Assembly: GCA_049613665.1 (NCBI GenBank)
Contig: JBMZCV010000025.1
Coordinates: 1-38,132, forward strand
Direction: 5' to 3'
DNA length: 38,132 bases
From: JBMZCV01 sp049613665
GTDB lineage: Bacteria > Bacteroidota > Bacteroidia > Chitinophagales > UBA2359
The position numbers were made by a program, and so were the translations under genes. The notes under the pieces are model-generated. The model had not been told where the DNA came from, did no database searches, and saw only the letters and a program-made list of their open reading frames with translations. Positions 26,171-33,838 of the stretch are shown piece by piece. Each line of letters opens with the position of its first letter. The stretch's first letter is position 1.

Positions 26171-26256
26171 AAGTGCCAAGCACTAATTAATATAGCCTAT
26201 TTAATTTGCTAACGCATTGACAAGCAGTGTATTAGCTTTCACAAATGGATAATTTA
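26171..26256 (+). repeat. Intergenic palindromic repeat, copy J
   Basis: AAGTGCCAAGCACTAATTAA, then TTGCTAACGCATTGACAAGC and AGTGTATTAGC, a well-conserved module 2 inverted repeat. It begins 9 bp upstream of the leftward mnmG ATG. Confidence 0.8.
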
Positions 26257-26421
26257 TTTTTAATGTTTCACTAAAAGCAAAGTTTCTATAAAAACCAAGA
26301 CAGCTTTATCATTGGTCTAAAAACTTTACAAAAATACAAAATAATTAGTAATTAATGAGATTTATTTTTTAGCCAAAAAAAGACAAATGAAATATTGCTA
26401 TTTTGCGTGGAAAAAAAGTAA

Positions 26422-26437
26422 TGTTTCACGTGAAACA
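26422..26437. promoter_or_regulatory. parS site 1 (ParB-binding)
   Basis: TGTTTCACGTGAAACA is a perfect 16-bp palindrome identical to the widely conserved chromosomal parS consensus. ParB loads here for chromosome segregation. It lies in the 456-bp intergenic region between mnmG and the DUF922-like gene; parB itself is not in the window. Confidence 0.93.
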
Positions 26438-26523
26438 TTTAAAAGATAAGCTTTTTCGATTTTAAAAAAGGGCTGTTTACCTCAAAAACACAGAATCTTC
26501 AAAGTTTGTTTTTGTGAAAAAAA

Positions 26524-26579
26524 TAGAAAGCCGTTTTCATTAATGTTTCACGTGAAACATTAATGAAAACGGCTTTCTA
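26524..26579. terminator. 56-bp perfect palindrome centred on parS site 2
   Basis: Every base from 26524 to 26551 pairs with 26579 to 26552. The outer arms (TAGAAAGCCGTTTTCATTAA and its complement) are unrelated to parS and recall a terminator stem. It begins 38 nt past the stop of the leftward gene at 26618, so transcription termination is plausible alongside ParB binding. Confidence 0.7.
26544..26559. promoter_or_regulatory. parS site 2 (ParB-binding)
   Basis: A second perfect TGTTTCACGTGAAACA, 122 bp from site 1 start to start, and exactly at the centre of the 56-bp palindrome. Confidence 0.93.
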
Positions 26580-26617
26580 AATTATTTGCTTATGTAAGAA
26601 TGCGAAAAGTTTGATAC

Positions 26618-27175
26618 TTACTTTCTAATGCTATACTCATCGCAAGTATAAGCAGAGTAAGTTTTGAGTTTTTGAGCTACAAATTTGTTCCACATTCTTT
26701 GATTGTCTTTGTGCAATCCGTGTCTTGTAGCTTCGTCATATAATCGATGAGCCAACTCTAGTTCTTCGTAAAATTCTTCTAATACCAAAATAATATCTTC
26801 TTGTGGCATTTCGCATGGGTCTGGCAGTTTTCGGAATACTTCTCTCAATTTTCGAGCATAAAATTCGGTTAAGTCGAAATGCACTTGCTCGTGTTTTAGC
26901 AAAGCTTCCGAATATTTATCAATAGACCACGATTGATTTTTTACGAAAACTGCTTTTACTGCATAAGCAAAATTTCCTGCTTCATCGCAGCCATGCGTTT
27001 CTTCGATATAAGTAGCCGTTACTGCTGAGAAGTGACTATAATCATCTGGCACGCCATTGAAGTCTTGCCAGGTGAGTTGTTCGTGGTCGCACCACTCCAT
27101 TTCTGTAACAACTTCAGTTGGCGAATGGTTAGAGGCATTCGCAATGAGCATAGCAATATACAAAATGTATTTCAT
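26618..27175 (-). CDS. DUF922-like putative zinc-dependent protease
   Basis: 185 aa. A hydrophobic N-terminus (YILYIAMLIANA) suggests secretion. WCDHEQLTWQDFNGVPDD followed by SAVTATYIEET, then ALLKHEQVHFDLTEFYARKL, matches the DUF922 pattern. H95-E96-Q-V-H99 is an HEXXH metalloprotease motif with a downstream Glu (E104). The C-terminal half is helical and charged. The family is predicted to be secreted Zn-dependent proteases, but activity is undemonstrated. It is the last leftward gene of this block. Confidence 0.78.
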   Translation of the reverse strand: MKYILYIAMLIANASNHSPTEVVTEMEWCDHEQLTWQDFNGVPDDYSHFSAVTATYIEETHGCDEAGNFAYAVKAVFVKNQSWSIDKYSEALLKHEQVHFDLTEFYARKLREVFRKLPDPCEMPQEDIILVLEEFYEELELAHRLYDEATRHGLHKDNQRMWNKFVAQKLKTYSAYTCDEYSIRK

Positions 27176-27529
27176 CGTGTTTGGTTTTTGATATTTAGGG
27201 GTTAGTAGATTTTTTTTATAAGTTAAGTAGTAGAACTTTTATGACTACTTAATTTTAAGTCATTTTTTGTCGATTTTTTATTTTTTGTAAAAAAGTGCCT
27301 AAAAATCATAATTATTATTTATGTCTTACACCTTTGTTTTTTATAAAAAATTAAATTATAATTATGTGTAACTGTTTGATTATCAAGTAATTAGTTACTT
27401 TGAAATTGTTTAAATGATGTTAAGAAATTATAAAATTAAGCTTAAAAAAACGCTTGTTTTAAGGAAGAGGCAAGTAGAGAATAAATATTCAAAATAACAA
27501 TAGGTAGCATTTTTGTATGTTGAGCATTT

Positions 27530-27639
27530 AAGTGTCAAACACTATTTCATAAATACTCAACTTATTGCTAATGTATTGAAAAATTGGCGTGTTAGTTCGT
27601 TCTTGAGTACCGAAAAGCATCTGAACAACTATTTATTAT
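27530..27639 (+). repeat. Intergenic palindromic repeat, copy K (three modules)
   Basis: AAGTGTCAAACACTATTTCA, ATTGCTAATGTATTG...GCGTGTTAGTTCG, then GAGTACCGAAAAGCATCTGA and ACAACTATTTATT. Module 1 has compensatory changes that keep its hairpin (AGTGTcaaACACT in place of AGTGCcaaGCACT). Confidence 0.75.
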
Positions 27640-27974
27640 ATTGTAAAACAAAAATTATGAAAGCGAGTTAAGTGTAGCTTAATGTATATACGATAACAAA
27701 TTAAAAATGTTGTTTATAATTTAAATATTTTTTTATTTTGACACAAAAATTACTTTTTGGTTTATGAAAACTCAAATTGTTTTCAGTATTAATAGAAAAT
27801 TAAGAAAATATTAGCAGTCCAATTTAGTTTTTTGAAAAAAAAGAGCTTATAATTTGCGATAAAAAATATATTTAATAGTTTGATTTTCAATTATTTGTAT
27901 GGCACAAAAACTATTTTCATTAAAAAAAACTAAAAAAAAAAATCAGAGGTCTAACAAGTTTTTTTGCAAAAAAA

Positions 27975-28005
27975 TGTGCATATTTCATAGAAATTCGTAC
28001 ATTTG
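27975..28005 (+). promoter_or_regulatory. Possible Bacteroidota promoter of the GT4 gene
   Basis: TACATTTG at 27998-28005 matches the Bacteroidota -7 element TAnnTTTG. TGTG at 27975-27978 is one base off the -33 TTTG, with a 19-bp gap. Transcription would begin about 50 nt before the ATG at 28065. Weak evidence. Confidence 0.35.
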
Positions 28006-28064
28006 TTTTAACAATACATCATTGTTAGTTAGAATTTGCACTATTATTTTAGAAAAATAAGAAT

Positions 28065-29348
28065 ATGCCTAAAATACTACGAATTATTAATCGCCTCAAT
28101 CTAGGTGGCCCAACTTTCAACGCAGCTTTATTGACGAAGCATTTAGCACCGAATTTTGAAACGATGCTACTTGCTGGCATGAAAGAGGAAAGTGAAGCGA
28201 GTTCAGAATTTATTTTGAATAAGTTGGATATAAAGGCTTCTTATATTCCAAATATGCACAGGTCTATCAATCCGATAAAAGATGTGCAGGCATATCGGCA
28301 TATCAAAAAAATCATCAAGGAGTATAAACCTGATATTGTACATACTCATGCTGCGAAGTCTGGTGCTTTGGGGCGTTTGGCGGCAGCGGAATGTGGTGTG
28401 CCAGTAATTGTGCATACTTTTCATGGCCACGTTTTTCATTCTTATTTTGGAGCATTCAAAACTCGTTTTTATTTGGAAGCGGAAAGAATGTTGGCAAAAA
28501 TGAGCCATAAAATCATTGCGATAAGTGAGAAACAAAAACAAGATTTGACGCAGGTATATAAGGTGTGCGAAGCTAATAAAGTAGGTATTGTGCCTTTGGG
28601 TTTTGATTTGAGCCGTTTTGAAAATGACCAAATTAATAAACGAATTGAGTTTAGACGCAAATATCGAATTGCTGACGATGAAATAGCTATTGGCATTGTT
28701 GGGCGACTTGTGCCTATCAAAAATCATAGTTTGTTTTTGAGTGCTTTGGCGGAGTTGAAGCAAAAAACGAGCAAGAAAATTTGTGCTTTTATTGTGGGCG
28801 ATGGCGAAGAAAGAGAGCATATAGAACAGTTGGCAAAAGACTTGCAGCTTGACTTTGTGACTGAAAAAGATGAGCCTTCGCAAACCGCAACACTTACCTT
28901 TACGTCGTGGATTAAAGCAGTTGATGAAGTGTATGCAGGTATTGATATTGTGGCTTTGTCGTCGTTGAATGAAGGTACTCCTGTGAGTTTGATTGAGGCA
29001 CAAGCAGCAAATAAAGCGATTGTGAGTACCAATGTTGGCGGTGTAACAGATGTGGTGTCGGCAAATGAAACAGCCTTGCTATCGCCAACAGAAGATGTAG
29101 CAGCTTATGCCAAAAACTTGTTGCGTTTGGTAGAAAATAATGCTTTGCGTGAGCGTTTGGCAACTAATGGCAATCATTTTGTGGCACAAAAATATGGCTA
29201 TCAACGGCTTGTAAATGATGTAAGCAGTTTGTATTTTCAATTGTTGCAACAAGCAAAACCAGATTTTTCGTTTTCGCCTATTCACAAACAATTTATTCAA
29301 ACAGCAAATATCAGTCAGGTAGCTACACAAGTGCGTAGTGGTTTTTAG
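28065..29348 (+). CDS. Glycosyltransferase family 4 protein
   Basis: 427 aa, cytosolic GT-B fold. The N-terminal domain starts with ILRIINRLNLGGPTFNAALL and has DIVHTHAAKSGALGRLAA and VHTFHGHVFHSYF. The C-terminal domain has GIVGRLVPIKNHSLFLSAL and the nucleotide-sugar-binding EX7E element SSLNEGTPVSLIEAQAANKA, followed by VSTNVGGVTDVV. Such enzymes transfer sugars to lipid-linked glycans, O-antigen or capsule. The next gene on this strand is a WecA-like initiating transferase, so both may build a surface polysaccharide. Sugar specificity cannot be told. Confidence 0.92.
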   Translation: MPKILRIINRLNLGGPTFNAALLTKHLAPNFETMLLAGMKEESEASSEFILNKLDIKASYIPNMHRSINPIKDVQAYRHIKKIIKEYKPDIVHTHAAKSGALGRLAAAECGVPVIVHTFHGHVFHSYFGAFKTRFYLEAERMLAKMSHKIIAISEKQKQDLTQVYKVCEANKVGIVPLGFDLSRFENDQINKRIEFRRKYRIADDEIAIGIVGRLVPIKNHSLFLSALAELKQKTSKKICAFIVGDGEEREHIEQLAKDLQLDFVTEKDEPSQTATLTFTSWIKAVDEVYAGIDIVALSSLNEGTPVSLIEAQAANKAIVSTNVGGVTDVVSANETALLSPTEDVAAYAKNLLRLVENNALRERLATNGNHFVAQKYGYQRLVNDVSSLYFQLLQQAKPDFSFSPIHKQFIQTANISQVATQVRSGF

Positions 29349-29440
29349 GAAAAAACTATCTATTAGCTAAAGAAGCACTAAAATTATAGCTTTTTTAACA
29401 GCCAAAATGTTACTTTTGTGCTTTTAATCAAACATTAAAA

Positions 29441-29530
29441 ATAAATTGCTCTTATGTGGAAGCTAACACCAGACTTTTCAATGTGTTAGCAACCCAAATA
29501 GAGTATATTAGTTTAGTGTTTGATACTTAT
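29441..29530 (-). repeat. Intergenic palindromic repeat, copy L
   Basis: Reverse orientation: TGTGGAAGCTAACACCAGAC, TTTTCAATGTGTTAGCAACC, TATTAGTTTAGTGTTTGATA. It ends 19 bp before the ATG of the WecA-like gene; the in-frame TTG at 29520 lies inside it. Confidence 0.75.
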
Positions 29531-29549
29531 AGCAAATTTTGTGTTTTCT

Positions 29550-30677
29550 ATGTTATACTTTTTCACAAACATAATCCAACCATCTTTTAGCATTTGCATT
29601 GCATTTTTTTTTGTTGCTTTATTTTTTGCTTTGTTGCTCAATCATCTGTTGCTCAAATATTTGCAGCAACTTGGGCAAGAACGCAAACGCAAAAATGAAG
29701 CAAACTTGGTGCGTTGGGCTTCTTCAACAAAACCTGCAATTGGTGGATTTTCGTTTCTTATCTTATTTTTACTTTCCATAAGTGCTTATTTTGTCGTGCC
29801 GCTCGAAAACAGTCCGCCTCTCTCCCACTTTCAAATTTTTGGATTGATAAGTAGCTCCACATTGGGTTTTTTGGTCGGTCTCATAGACGATACCTACAAT
29901 ACTCCTCCTAGCTTCAAATTTTTCGGACAGTTGGCTTGTGCAGCTTTAATAATATTTTCAGGCGTGATAATTATAGTTTCTAATTCGTTGATTATCAATG
30001 TTTTAATGACGGTTTTATGGGTTGTTGGCGTGATGAACTCGGTGAATATGCTCGACAATATGGACGGTATCACCACTAGCGTAAGTAGCATTATTGTGGC
30101 AAGCTGTTTGTTTCTACTTTTTCAGCAAGGTTTTGTCAATCAAAGTTTTTACATTGTGATTTTATTAGGCGTTTTAGCAGCTTTGTTAGGATTTTTATTT
30201 TTCAATTGGCATCCTTCAAAAATGTATATGGGCGATACAGGCAGTCAATTTTTGGGTGCTTTTTTGGCTTTTATTAGCATTTTGTTTCTTTGGAATTTTA
30301 GTTTGCCAGATGTCGAAAAAATTTCGTGGACGCAAAGTTTTTTGTTACCTATTACACTTTTTCTGATGTCACTCATTGATACGGCTACGGTTTTTATTCG
30401 TCGCATTGCTCGCCGACAATCGCCTTTTGTGGGCGGCCGTGACCATACAACACATCATTTGGCTTATTGTGGTTTGAAAGATGGGCAAGTTGCTTTGTTT
30501 TTCGTGATTTCTTCTAGCGTTTCGGCTCTTCTGGCTTTTTGGATAATCGAAAATTGGGCGTTTTGGACAAATGAACATACTTTTTTAGTGCTTGGCTATT
30601 GGGTATTTGTTTTTATGAGTATGCAGTTTTTTTATGATAAAGGAAAGAAGAAAATGCTTGCGAAAATGGAAAAGTGA
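29550..30677 (+). CDS. UDP-N-acetylhexosamine:undecaprenyl-phosphate transferase, WecA/MraY family
   Basis: 375 aa from ATG 29550. A polytopic inner-membrane enzyme with about 10-11 helices that transfers a sugar-1-phosphate to undecaprenyl phosphate, starting O-antigen, capsule or related glycans. Signature loops: KPAIGGFSFL, the Asp pair in GLIDDTYNTPPSFKFFGQ, NMLDNMDGITT, MYMGDTGSQFLGA, and RRIARRQSPFVGGRDHTTHH. The last resembles the HxxH-type motif of WecA relatives rather than MraY. It follows the GT4 gene (28065-29348) on the same strand with repeat L between. The substrate is probably UDP-GlcNAc, but this is not proven. Confidence 0.9.
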   Translation: MLYFFTNIIQPSFSICIAFFFVALFFALLLNHLLLKYLQQLGQERKRKNEANLVRWASSTKPAIGGFSFLILFLLSISAYFVVPLENSPPLSHFQIFGLISSSTLGFLVGLIDDTYNTPPSFKFFGQLACAALIIFSGVIIIVSNSLIINVLMTVLWVVGVMNSVNMLDNMDGITTSVSSIIVASCLFLLFQQGFVNQSFYIVILLGVLAALLGFLFFNWHPSKMYMGDTGSQFLGAFLAFISILFLWNFSLPDVEKISWTQSFLLPITLFLMSLIDTATVFIRRIARRQSPFVGGRDHTTHHLAYCGLKDGQVALFFVISSSVSALLAFWIIENWAFWTNEHTFLVLGYWVFVFMSMQFFYDKGKKKMLAKMEK

Positions 30678-30715
30678 TAGTTGTAATGTTTTTGTGAATC
30701 GAATACTAAATTACA

Positions 30716-31216
30716 ATGAAAGAAAAAGAAATCTTTAAATATCAAAAAAGAAAGAAAATTGAGGATATTATCTTAACAATTTTAATCATTATTGCTATAA
30801 GTTTTACTTTAACTACTGATGAAAGTATAACAACTAAAATAATTTTAACGATTATATTGGTAATATTTCTATTTTTTATGGTAAAAGATGCTTGTTGGTT
30901 AAATGAAAATATTGAATTGAGTTCTGAATCAATAAACATTAATCAAAAAATCGGTAAATCAAGTAAAATACATTATGATGAAATTCGTAGAATAACAATT
31001 CGTGAAGAAGTAAATTCAGTAGAAGCAAATCATTTTGCACTAACAATTTTTGGAAAAAAAACAAATAATAGAGTAATCATTTCAGATTTAGACAACCGAT
31101 TCAAAATGATACGTCTTTTAGAAGAAAAAGGAAAGACACACAATTTCAATGTAATACACCAAAATATAGATGGAAAAGTTATTAAAAGCTTGAAAAAAGA
31201 AAAAAGAAATCTTTAA
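30716..31216 (+). CDS. Small membrane protein with PH-like cytosolic domain
   Basis: 166 aa, not recognised by name. Two adjacent N-terminal transmembrane helices (EDIILTILIIIAISFTLTT and IILTIILVIFLFFMVKDACW) precede a beta-rich domain (ELSSESININQKIGKSSKIH, YDEIRRITIREE, RVIISDLDNRFKMIRLLEEK). This layout resembles bacterial PH-like membrane proteins. It appears more A/T-biased in codon use than its neighbours and has a lysine-rich tail, so a different evolutionary origin is possible. It sits between the WecA-like gene (38 bp) and crcB (30 bp), on the same strand. Confidence 0.7.
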   Translation: MKEKEIFKYQKRKKIEDIILTILIIIAISFTLTTDESITTKIILTIILVIFLFFMVKDACWLNENIELSSESININQKIGKSSKIHYDEIRRITIREEVNSVEANHFALTIFGKKTNNRVIISDLDNRFKMIRLLEEKGKTHNFNVIHQNIDGKVIKSLKKEKRNL

Positions 31217-31246
31217 AATCTTCGCACAAACGATAATAAAAAACTA

Positions 31247-31615
31247 ATGTCCTATTTAGCAATATTTTTAGGTGGTGGCTTCGGCAGTTTGTGTCGTTTT
31301 GCTCTCTCCCACTTCAACAGCAACAGCATTATTTTGCCTATCGGCACGATGGCCGCCAATTTTTTGAGCTGCATTGTTTTGGCATTCGTAACAGCACTTA
31401 TAGCTACCAAGAGCGATTTGCCTTATGCTTTCAAAGCATTTTTTGCGATAGGTTTTTGCGGTGGCTTCAGCACTTTTTCCACTTTTAGCCTCGAAACATA
31501 TAATTTGTTGCGAAAAGGAGAAGCATTTTGGGCATTGGCAAATGTCGGTTTTAGCATGTTATTGTGTTTATTGGCTTTGTCTATTGGTTTTTATTTGCAC
31601 AAAATAATGATGTAA
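31247..31615 (+). CDS. crcB: Fluoride channel CrcB (Fluc)
   Basis: 122 aa, four transmembrane helices. Fluc channels form dual-topology dimers that export fluoride. Motifs: YLAIFLGGGFGSLCRFALS, GTMAANFLSCIVLAFV with the pore Asn, and the signature GFCGGFSTFSTFSLE with the central Na+-site and Phe-box residues. Length is normal. The gene is 30 bp after the previous gene on the same strand and is followed at once by a bidirectional terminator. No fluoride riboswitch was recognised in the 30-bp gap. Confidence 0.95.
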   Translation: MSYLAIFLGGGFGSLCRFALSHFNSNSIILPIGTMAANFLSCIVLAFVTALIATKSDLPYAFKAFFAIGFCGGFSTFSTFSLETYNLLRKGEAFWALANVGFSMLLCLLALSIGFYLHKIMM

Positions 31616-31653
31616 AAAAAAGGCGAATACTAATTTAGTATTCGCCTTTTTTT
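31615..31653. terminator. Bidirectional intrinsic terminator
   Basis: AAAAAAAGGCGAATACTAA pairs with TTAGTATTCGCCTTTTTTT around a single central T (31634). The A-run and T-run feet allow function in both directions between convergent crcB and the SPOR gene. Confidence 0.9.
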
Positions 31654-31675
31654 GGTTTGTATGACAATTATTTAC

Positions 31676-32662
31676 TTACCATTTTTTTCGCAAAATATAA
31701 GCTGGAATACCTTGCTTTTTTTCCAATTCTCTCTCCAAGTTTCTCGCATTTGATACATGCTTGAAAGTACCTACACGCACTGTTTCATATCTCGAATTGC
31801 GAAAACGAACAATTTGTGGCTCATATCCCAAACTTTCGAGTCGCTTCAATTGCTTATGTGCATTTGTATGACTTTTGAACGAACCTGCTACAACAAAATA
31901 TTTATTGCCATAAGTGTATTTTCGTTTTTGTCGTCTAGTATTTTTCGAGCGACTTGCTTTTTTGTTAGATGAATAACTAGAAGATGTCGAGCTTTTCGGA
32001 ATTGTTGTTGGAGGAGTGATTTTTGTAGTCGAACTGCTCGTATTTCCATTGCTATTACCTGCTGGCGTTTCATTGCTGCTTGAGTTGCTAGCATTAGCAG
32101 TTTTACTGTCATTTACATTTCCGCTATTGCTACCATCGCTAGGTGATTCTGTGCTTGAGCCATCATTTCCGTTTGCAGAACCGCTATTTGCATTTGAGCC
32201 ATCATTTCCGTTTGCAGAACCGTTATTTGCATTTGAGCCATCATTTCCGTTTGCAGAACCGTTATTTGCATTTGAACCATCATTTCCATTTGCAGAACCG
32301 CTATTTGCATTTGAGCCATCATTTCCGTTTGCAGAACCGTTATTTGCATTTGAGCCGTCACTGCCATTTGCAGAACCATCTACGAGATTATTGTTCGTTC
32401 CATCAGCTAGTGAATTTTGTTTTGTATCAGTAGTATCGCTAAAATCATTTACAATTTCGTACTGCCCTTCTGTTCCTTCAATCACTTCAACCATTTTGCC
32501 CGTTTCATTTTCTGAACCAGACGTTTGAGTTTTAGTATGGTTAGTCGTTGCTTTTTTGCTGCTCATCAATTTGTTACAACCTTTTAATAAGCCTAGAGCA
32601 AACATTAAACCTAAGAAACAAAAGAAAGCGATTATTAGAAAGTTGAATATTTTTCCCATCAT
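31676..32662 (-). CDS. Membrane-anchored SPOR-domain protein with Asn/Gly/Ser tandem repeats
   Basis: 328 aa from two adjacent ATGs (32662 or 32659). An N-terminal transmembrane segment (FNFLIIAFFCFLGLMFALGL) precedes a long disordered region with about 5.7 copies of the 13-residue unit GSANGNDGSNANN (about 95-170), a Ser/Thr-rich stretch and a basic SKNTRRQKRK patch. A C-terminal SPOR domain (about 250-328) follows: KYFVVAGSFKSHTNAHKQLK, YETVRVGTFKHVSNARNLER. SPOR domains bind peptidoglycan lacking stem peptides, so the repeat region probably acts as a variable-length tether across the periplasm. Specific role unknown. Confidence 0.85.
   Translation of the reverse strand: MMGKIFNFLIIAFFCFLGLMFALGLLKGCNKLMSSKKATTNHTKTQTSGSENETGKMVEVIEGTEGQYEIVNDFSDTTDTKQNSLADGTNNNLVDGSANGSDGSNANNGSANGNDGSNANSGSANGNDGSNANNGSANGNDGSNANNGSANGNDGSNANSGSANGNDGSSTESPSDGSNSGNVNDSKTANASNSSSNETPAGNSNGNTSSSTTKITPPTTIPKSSTSSSYSSNKKASRSKNTRRQKRKYTYGNKYFVVAGSFKSHTNAHKQLKRLESLGYEPQIVRFRNSRYETVRVGTFKHVSNARNLERELEKKQGIPAYILRKKW
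32157..32377. repeat. 39-bp coding minisatellite, about 5.7 units
   Basis: Units start at 32157, 32196, 32235, 32274 and 32313, with a partial and more diverged unit from 32352. The unit reads GAGCCATCATTTCCGTTTGC and then AGAACCGTTATTTGCATTT. Units differ at only one to three bases, mostly C/T at one position, which suggests recent expansion. The length keeps the SPOR gene in frame. Confidence 0.95.
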
Positions 32663-32838
32663 TATAAGTTGTTTTTGGTCAAAGAGTCTATAAAAAATGA
32701 TATGCTAAAGTTATAGAAAAAGGATTAGAAATGATAACTTTTATTGTAAAAAATCTAAAACTTTTAATTTGGCTTTTGTTTGATAATTGAATCTATGGCT
32801 TTTGCAGTATCAAAAACGAAATTGGAATTGTGAAATCG

Positions 32839-33699
32839 TTACATTTTTTCTTTTTCCAAAATAAAATATCGCATTGCATCATTATAGCGTTTCATTTTTT
32901 TGCGATTTTTTTGTTCTGTAACAATTGCAGCGTTTTCACGGCCACCAAAATAAAAAGCTTGAAAAAGTGAAAAACCAGAGGTAAATCCTGTAAACCAAAA
33001 ACCTTTGTAGAAATGATAACCGCCAAAAGCTAAAAAAGTGCTTTGCAAAACCAAACTTGCTACGCCAGCACCTATTTTTCCACCGTAAACCTGTCCGAGA
33101 CCTGGAATAAAAGTTGATAAAGCACTCGCTTTTTTGGGACTTTTTAGCTTTGGATTTTTGCGAAAAACTGTTTTTCGTTCTTTTTCGGTCAAAACAATTT
33201 CATTGGTTGCCAAGTATTTTTCGAGCAAAACTTTTGCTTCGTCCCAGCGTTGTAGTTCATTCAAAGTCAAGATTTGTAGAAACCAAGTTGTTTCGAGCAA
33301 TTCTTTGTCTTTCAAAAAATAATTGAGTTGTACAAATTGAGATTCTGCTTCGCCATATTCTTTATTTAAAAAAGCATTTAAAGCAATTTCGTAACGCACC
33401 AACAACTGCACCGAATCGCCATAGTTTTGCAAAGGAATGCGAAAAAGTGTAGTTTTTGCTGTTTCAAAGTCGCTCGACATTTTGTAGGCGTAAGATTTTT
33501 TGAGCAAAGCATTGGTTTTTAAATCCGAATCTTCATTTTTTGCTTCAAAAATAATACGCTCATAAGCGATAGCCGCTTCAAAGAAATGATTGTTTGCCAA
33601 TAAACTATCTGCTTTTTGTATGTTGCTTGCTTGCGAAAAAACAATTTCCGTTTTTAGCAAAAAAAGAATAGAAAAGGAAAGGATTATTTTTTTTAACAA
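32839..33699 (-). CDS. DUF5683-like protein with TPR-like N-terminus
   Basis: The frame is open from 33792 (317 codons), but the first ATGs fall in and around a terminator hairpin. TTG 33699 gives LKKIILSFSILFLLKTEIVF as a good signal peptide and 286 aa; ATG 33738 is the alternative. Helical TPR-like repeats (about 20-180: ADSLLANNHFFEAAIAYERI, EAESQFVQLNYFL, WDEAKVLLEKYLA) are followed by KASALSTFIPGLGQVYGGKI and hydrophobic segments, the DUF5683 pattern of a glycine-rich membrane hairpin, and a basic C-terminus. Probably an envelope protein; function unknown. Confidence 0.65.
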   Translation of the reverse strand: MLKKIILSFSILFLLKTEIVFSQASNIQKADSLLANNHFFEAAIAYERIIFEAKNEDSDLKTNALLKKSYAYKMSSDFETAKTTLFRIPLQNYGDSVQLLVRYEIALNAFLNKEYGEAESQFVQLNYFLKDKELLETTWFLQILTLNELQRWDEAKVLLEKYLATNEIVLTEKERKTVFRKNPKLKSPKKASALSTFIPGLGQVYGGKIGAGVASLVLQSTFLAFGGYHFYKGFWFTGFTSGFSLFQAFYFGGRENAAIVTEQKNRKKMKRYNDAMRYFILEKEKM

Positions 33700-33727
33700 G
33701 GTTTTATTTTTTGAAAAATAAAAAAAT

Positions 33728-33760
33728 AGAAATGACATATCTTTAAGATATGTCATTTCT
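33728..33760 (-). terminator. Intrinsic terminator downstream of pyc
   Basis: AGAAATGACATATCTT (33728-33743) pairs perfectly with 33745-33760 around one base. On the leftward transcript a U-rich run (TATTTTTTTATTTTTC) follows. It is 79 nt past the pyc stop and overlaps the long-ORF start region of the next gene. Confidence 0.85.
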
Positions 33761-33838
33761 TCTGATGCCTTTATTTGGTAATAACTAAACAATGGCTAGA
33801 ATTATCGCTTTTGCAAATTTTTTGCAGCCTTCAAATTA

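Larger units (their letters stand above)
27176..28064. other. 889-bp AT-rich intergenic region
   Basis: It lies between divergent genes and contains no ORF that looks real. It holds palindromic repeat copy K at 27530-27639 and a possible promoter at 27975-28005; the rest is A/T-rich low-complexity sequence. It is unusually long for this window. Confidence 0.6.

Noticed and set aside
26180..26617. Possible oriC between mnmG and the DUF922-like gene
   Set aside because: parS sites are present, but I found no cluster of DnaA boxes (TTATCCACA-like) or dnaA/dnaN nearby. The region is at most origin-proximal.
28203..29003. 266-codon antisense reading frame
   Set aside because: It is opposite a clear GT4 glycosyltransferase, and its composition (His/Cys/Phe-rich) is that of a shadow frame.
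32157..32377. Possible CRISPR array
   Set aside because: Units are contiguous 39-bp tandem copies with no unique spacers, and they are in frame within a coding sequence.
32016..32528. Long antisense reading frames (for example 170 codons) over the minisatellite
   Set aside because: They mirror the repeat on the opposite strand. The SPOR gene on the minus strand has a membrane anchor and a real domain, whereas the antisense product is a simple PFAEPLFAFE repeat.
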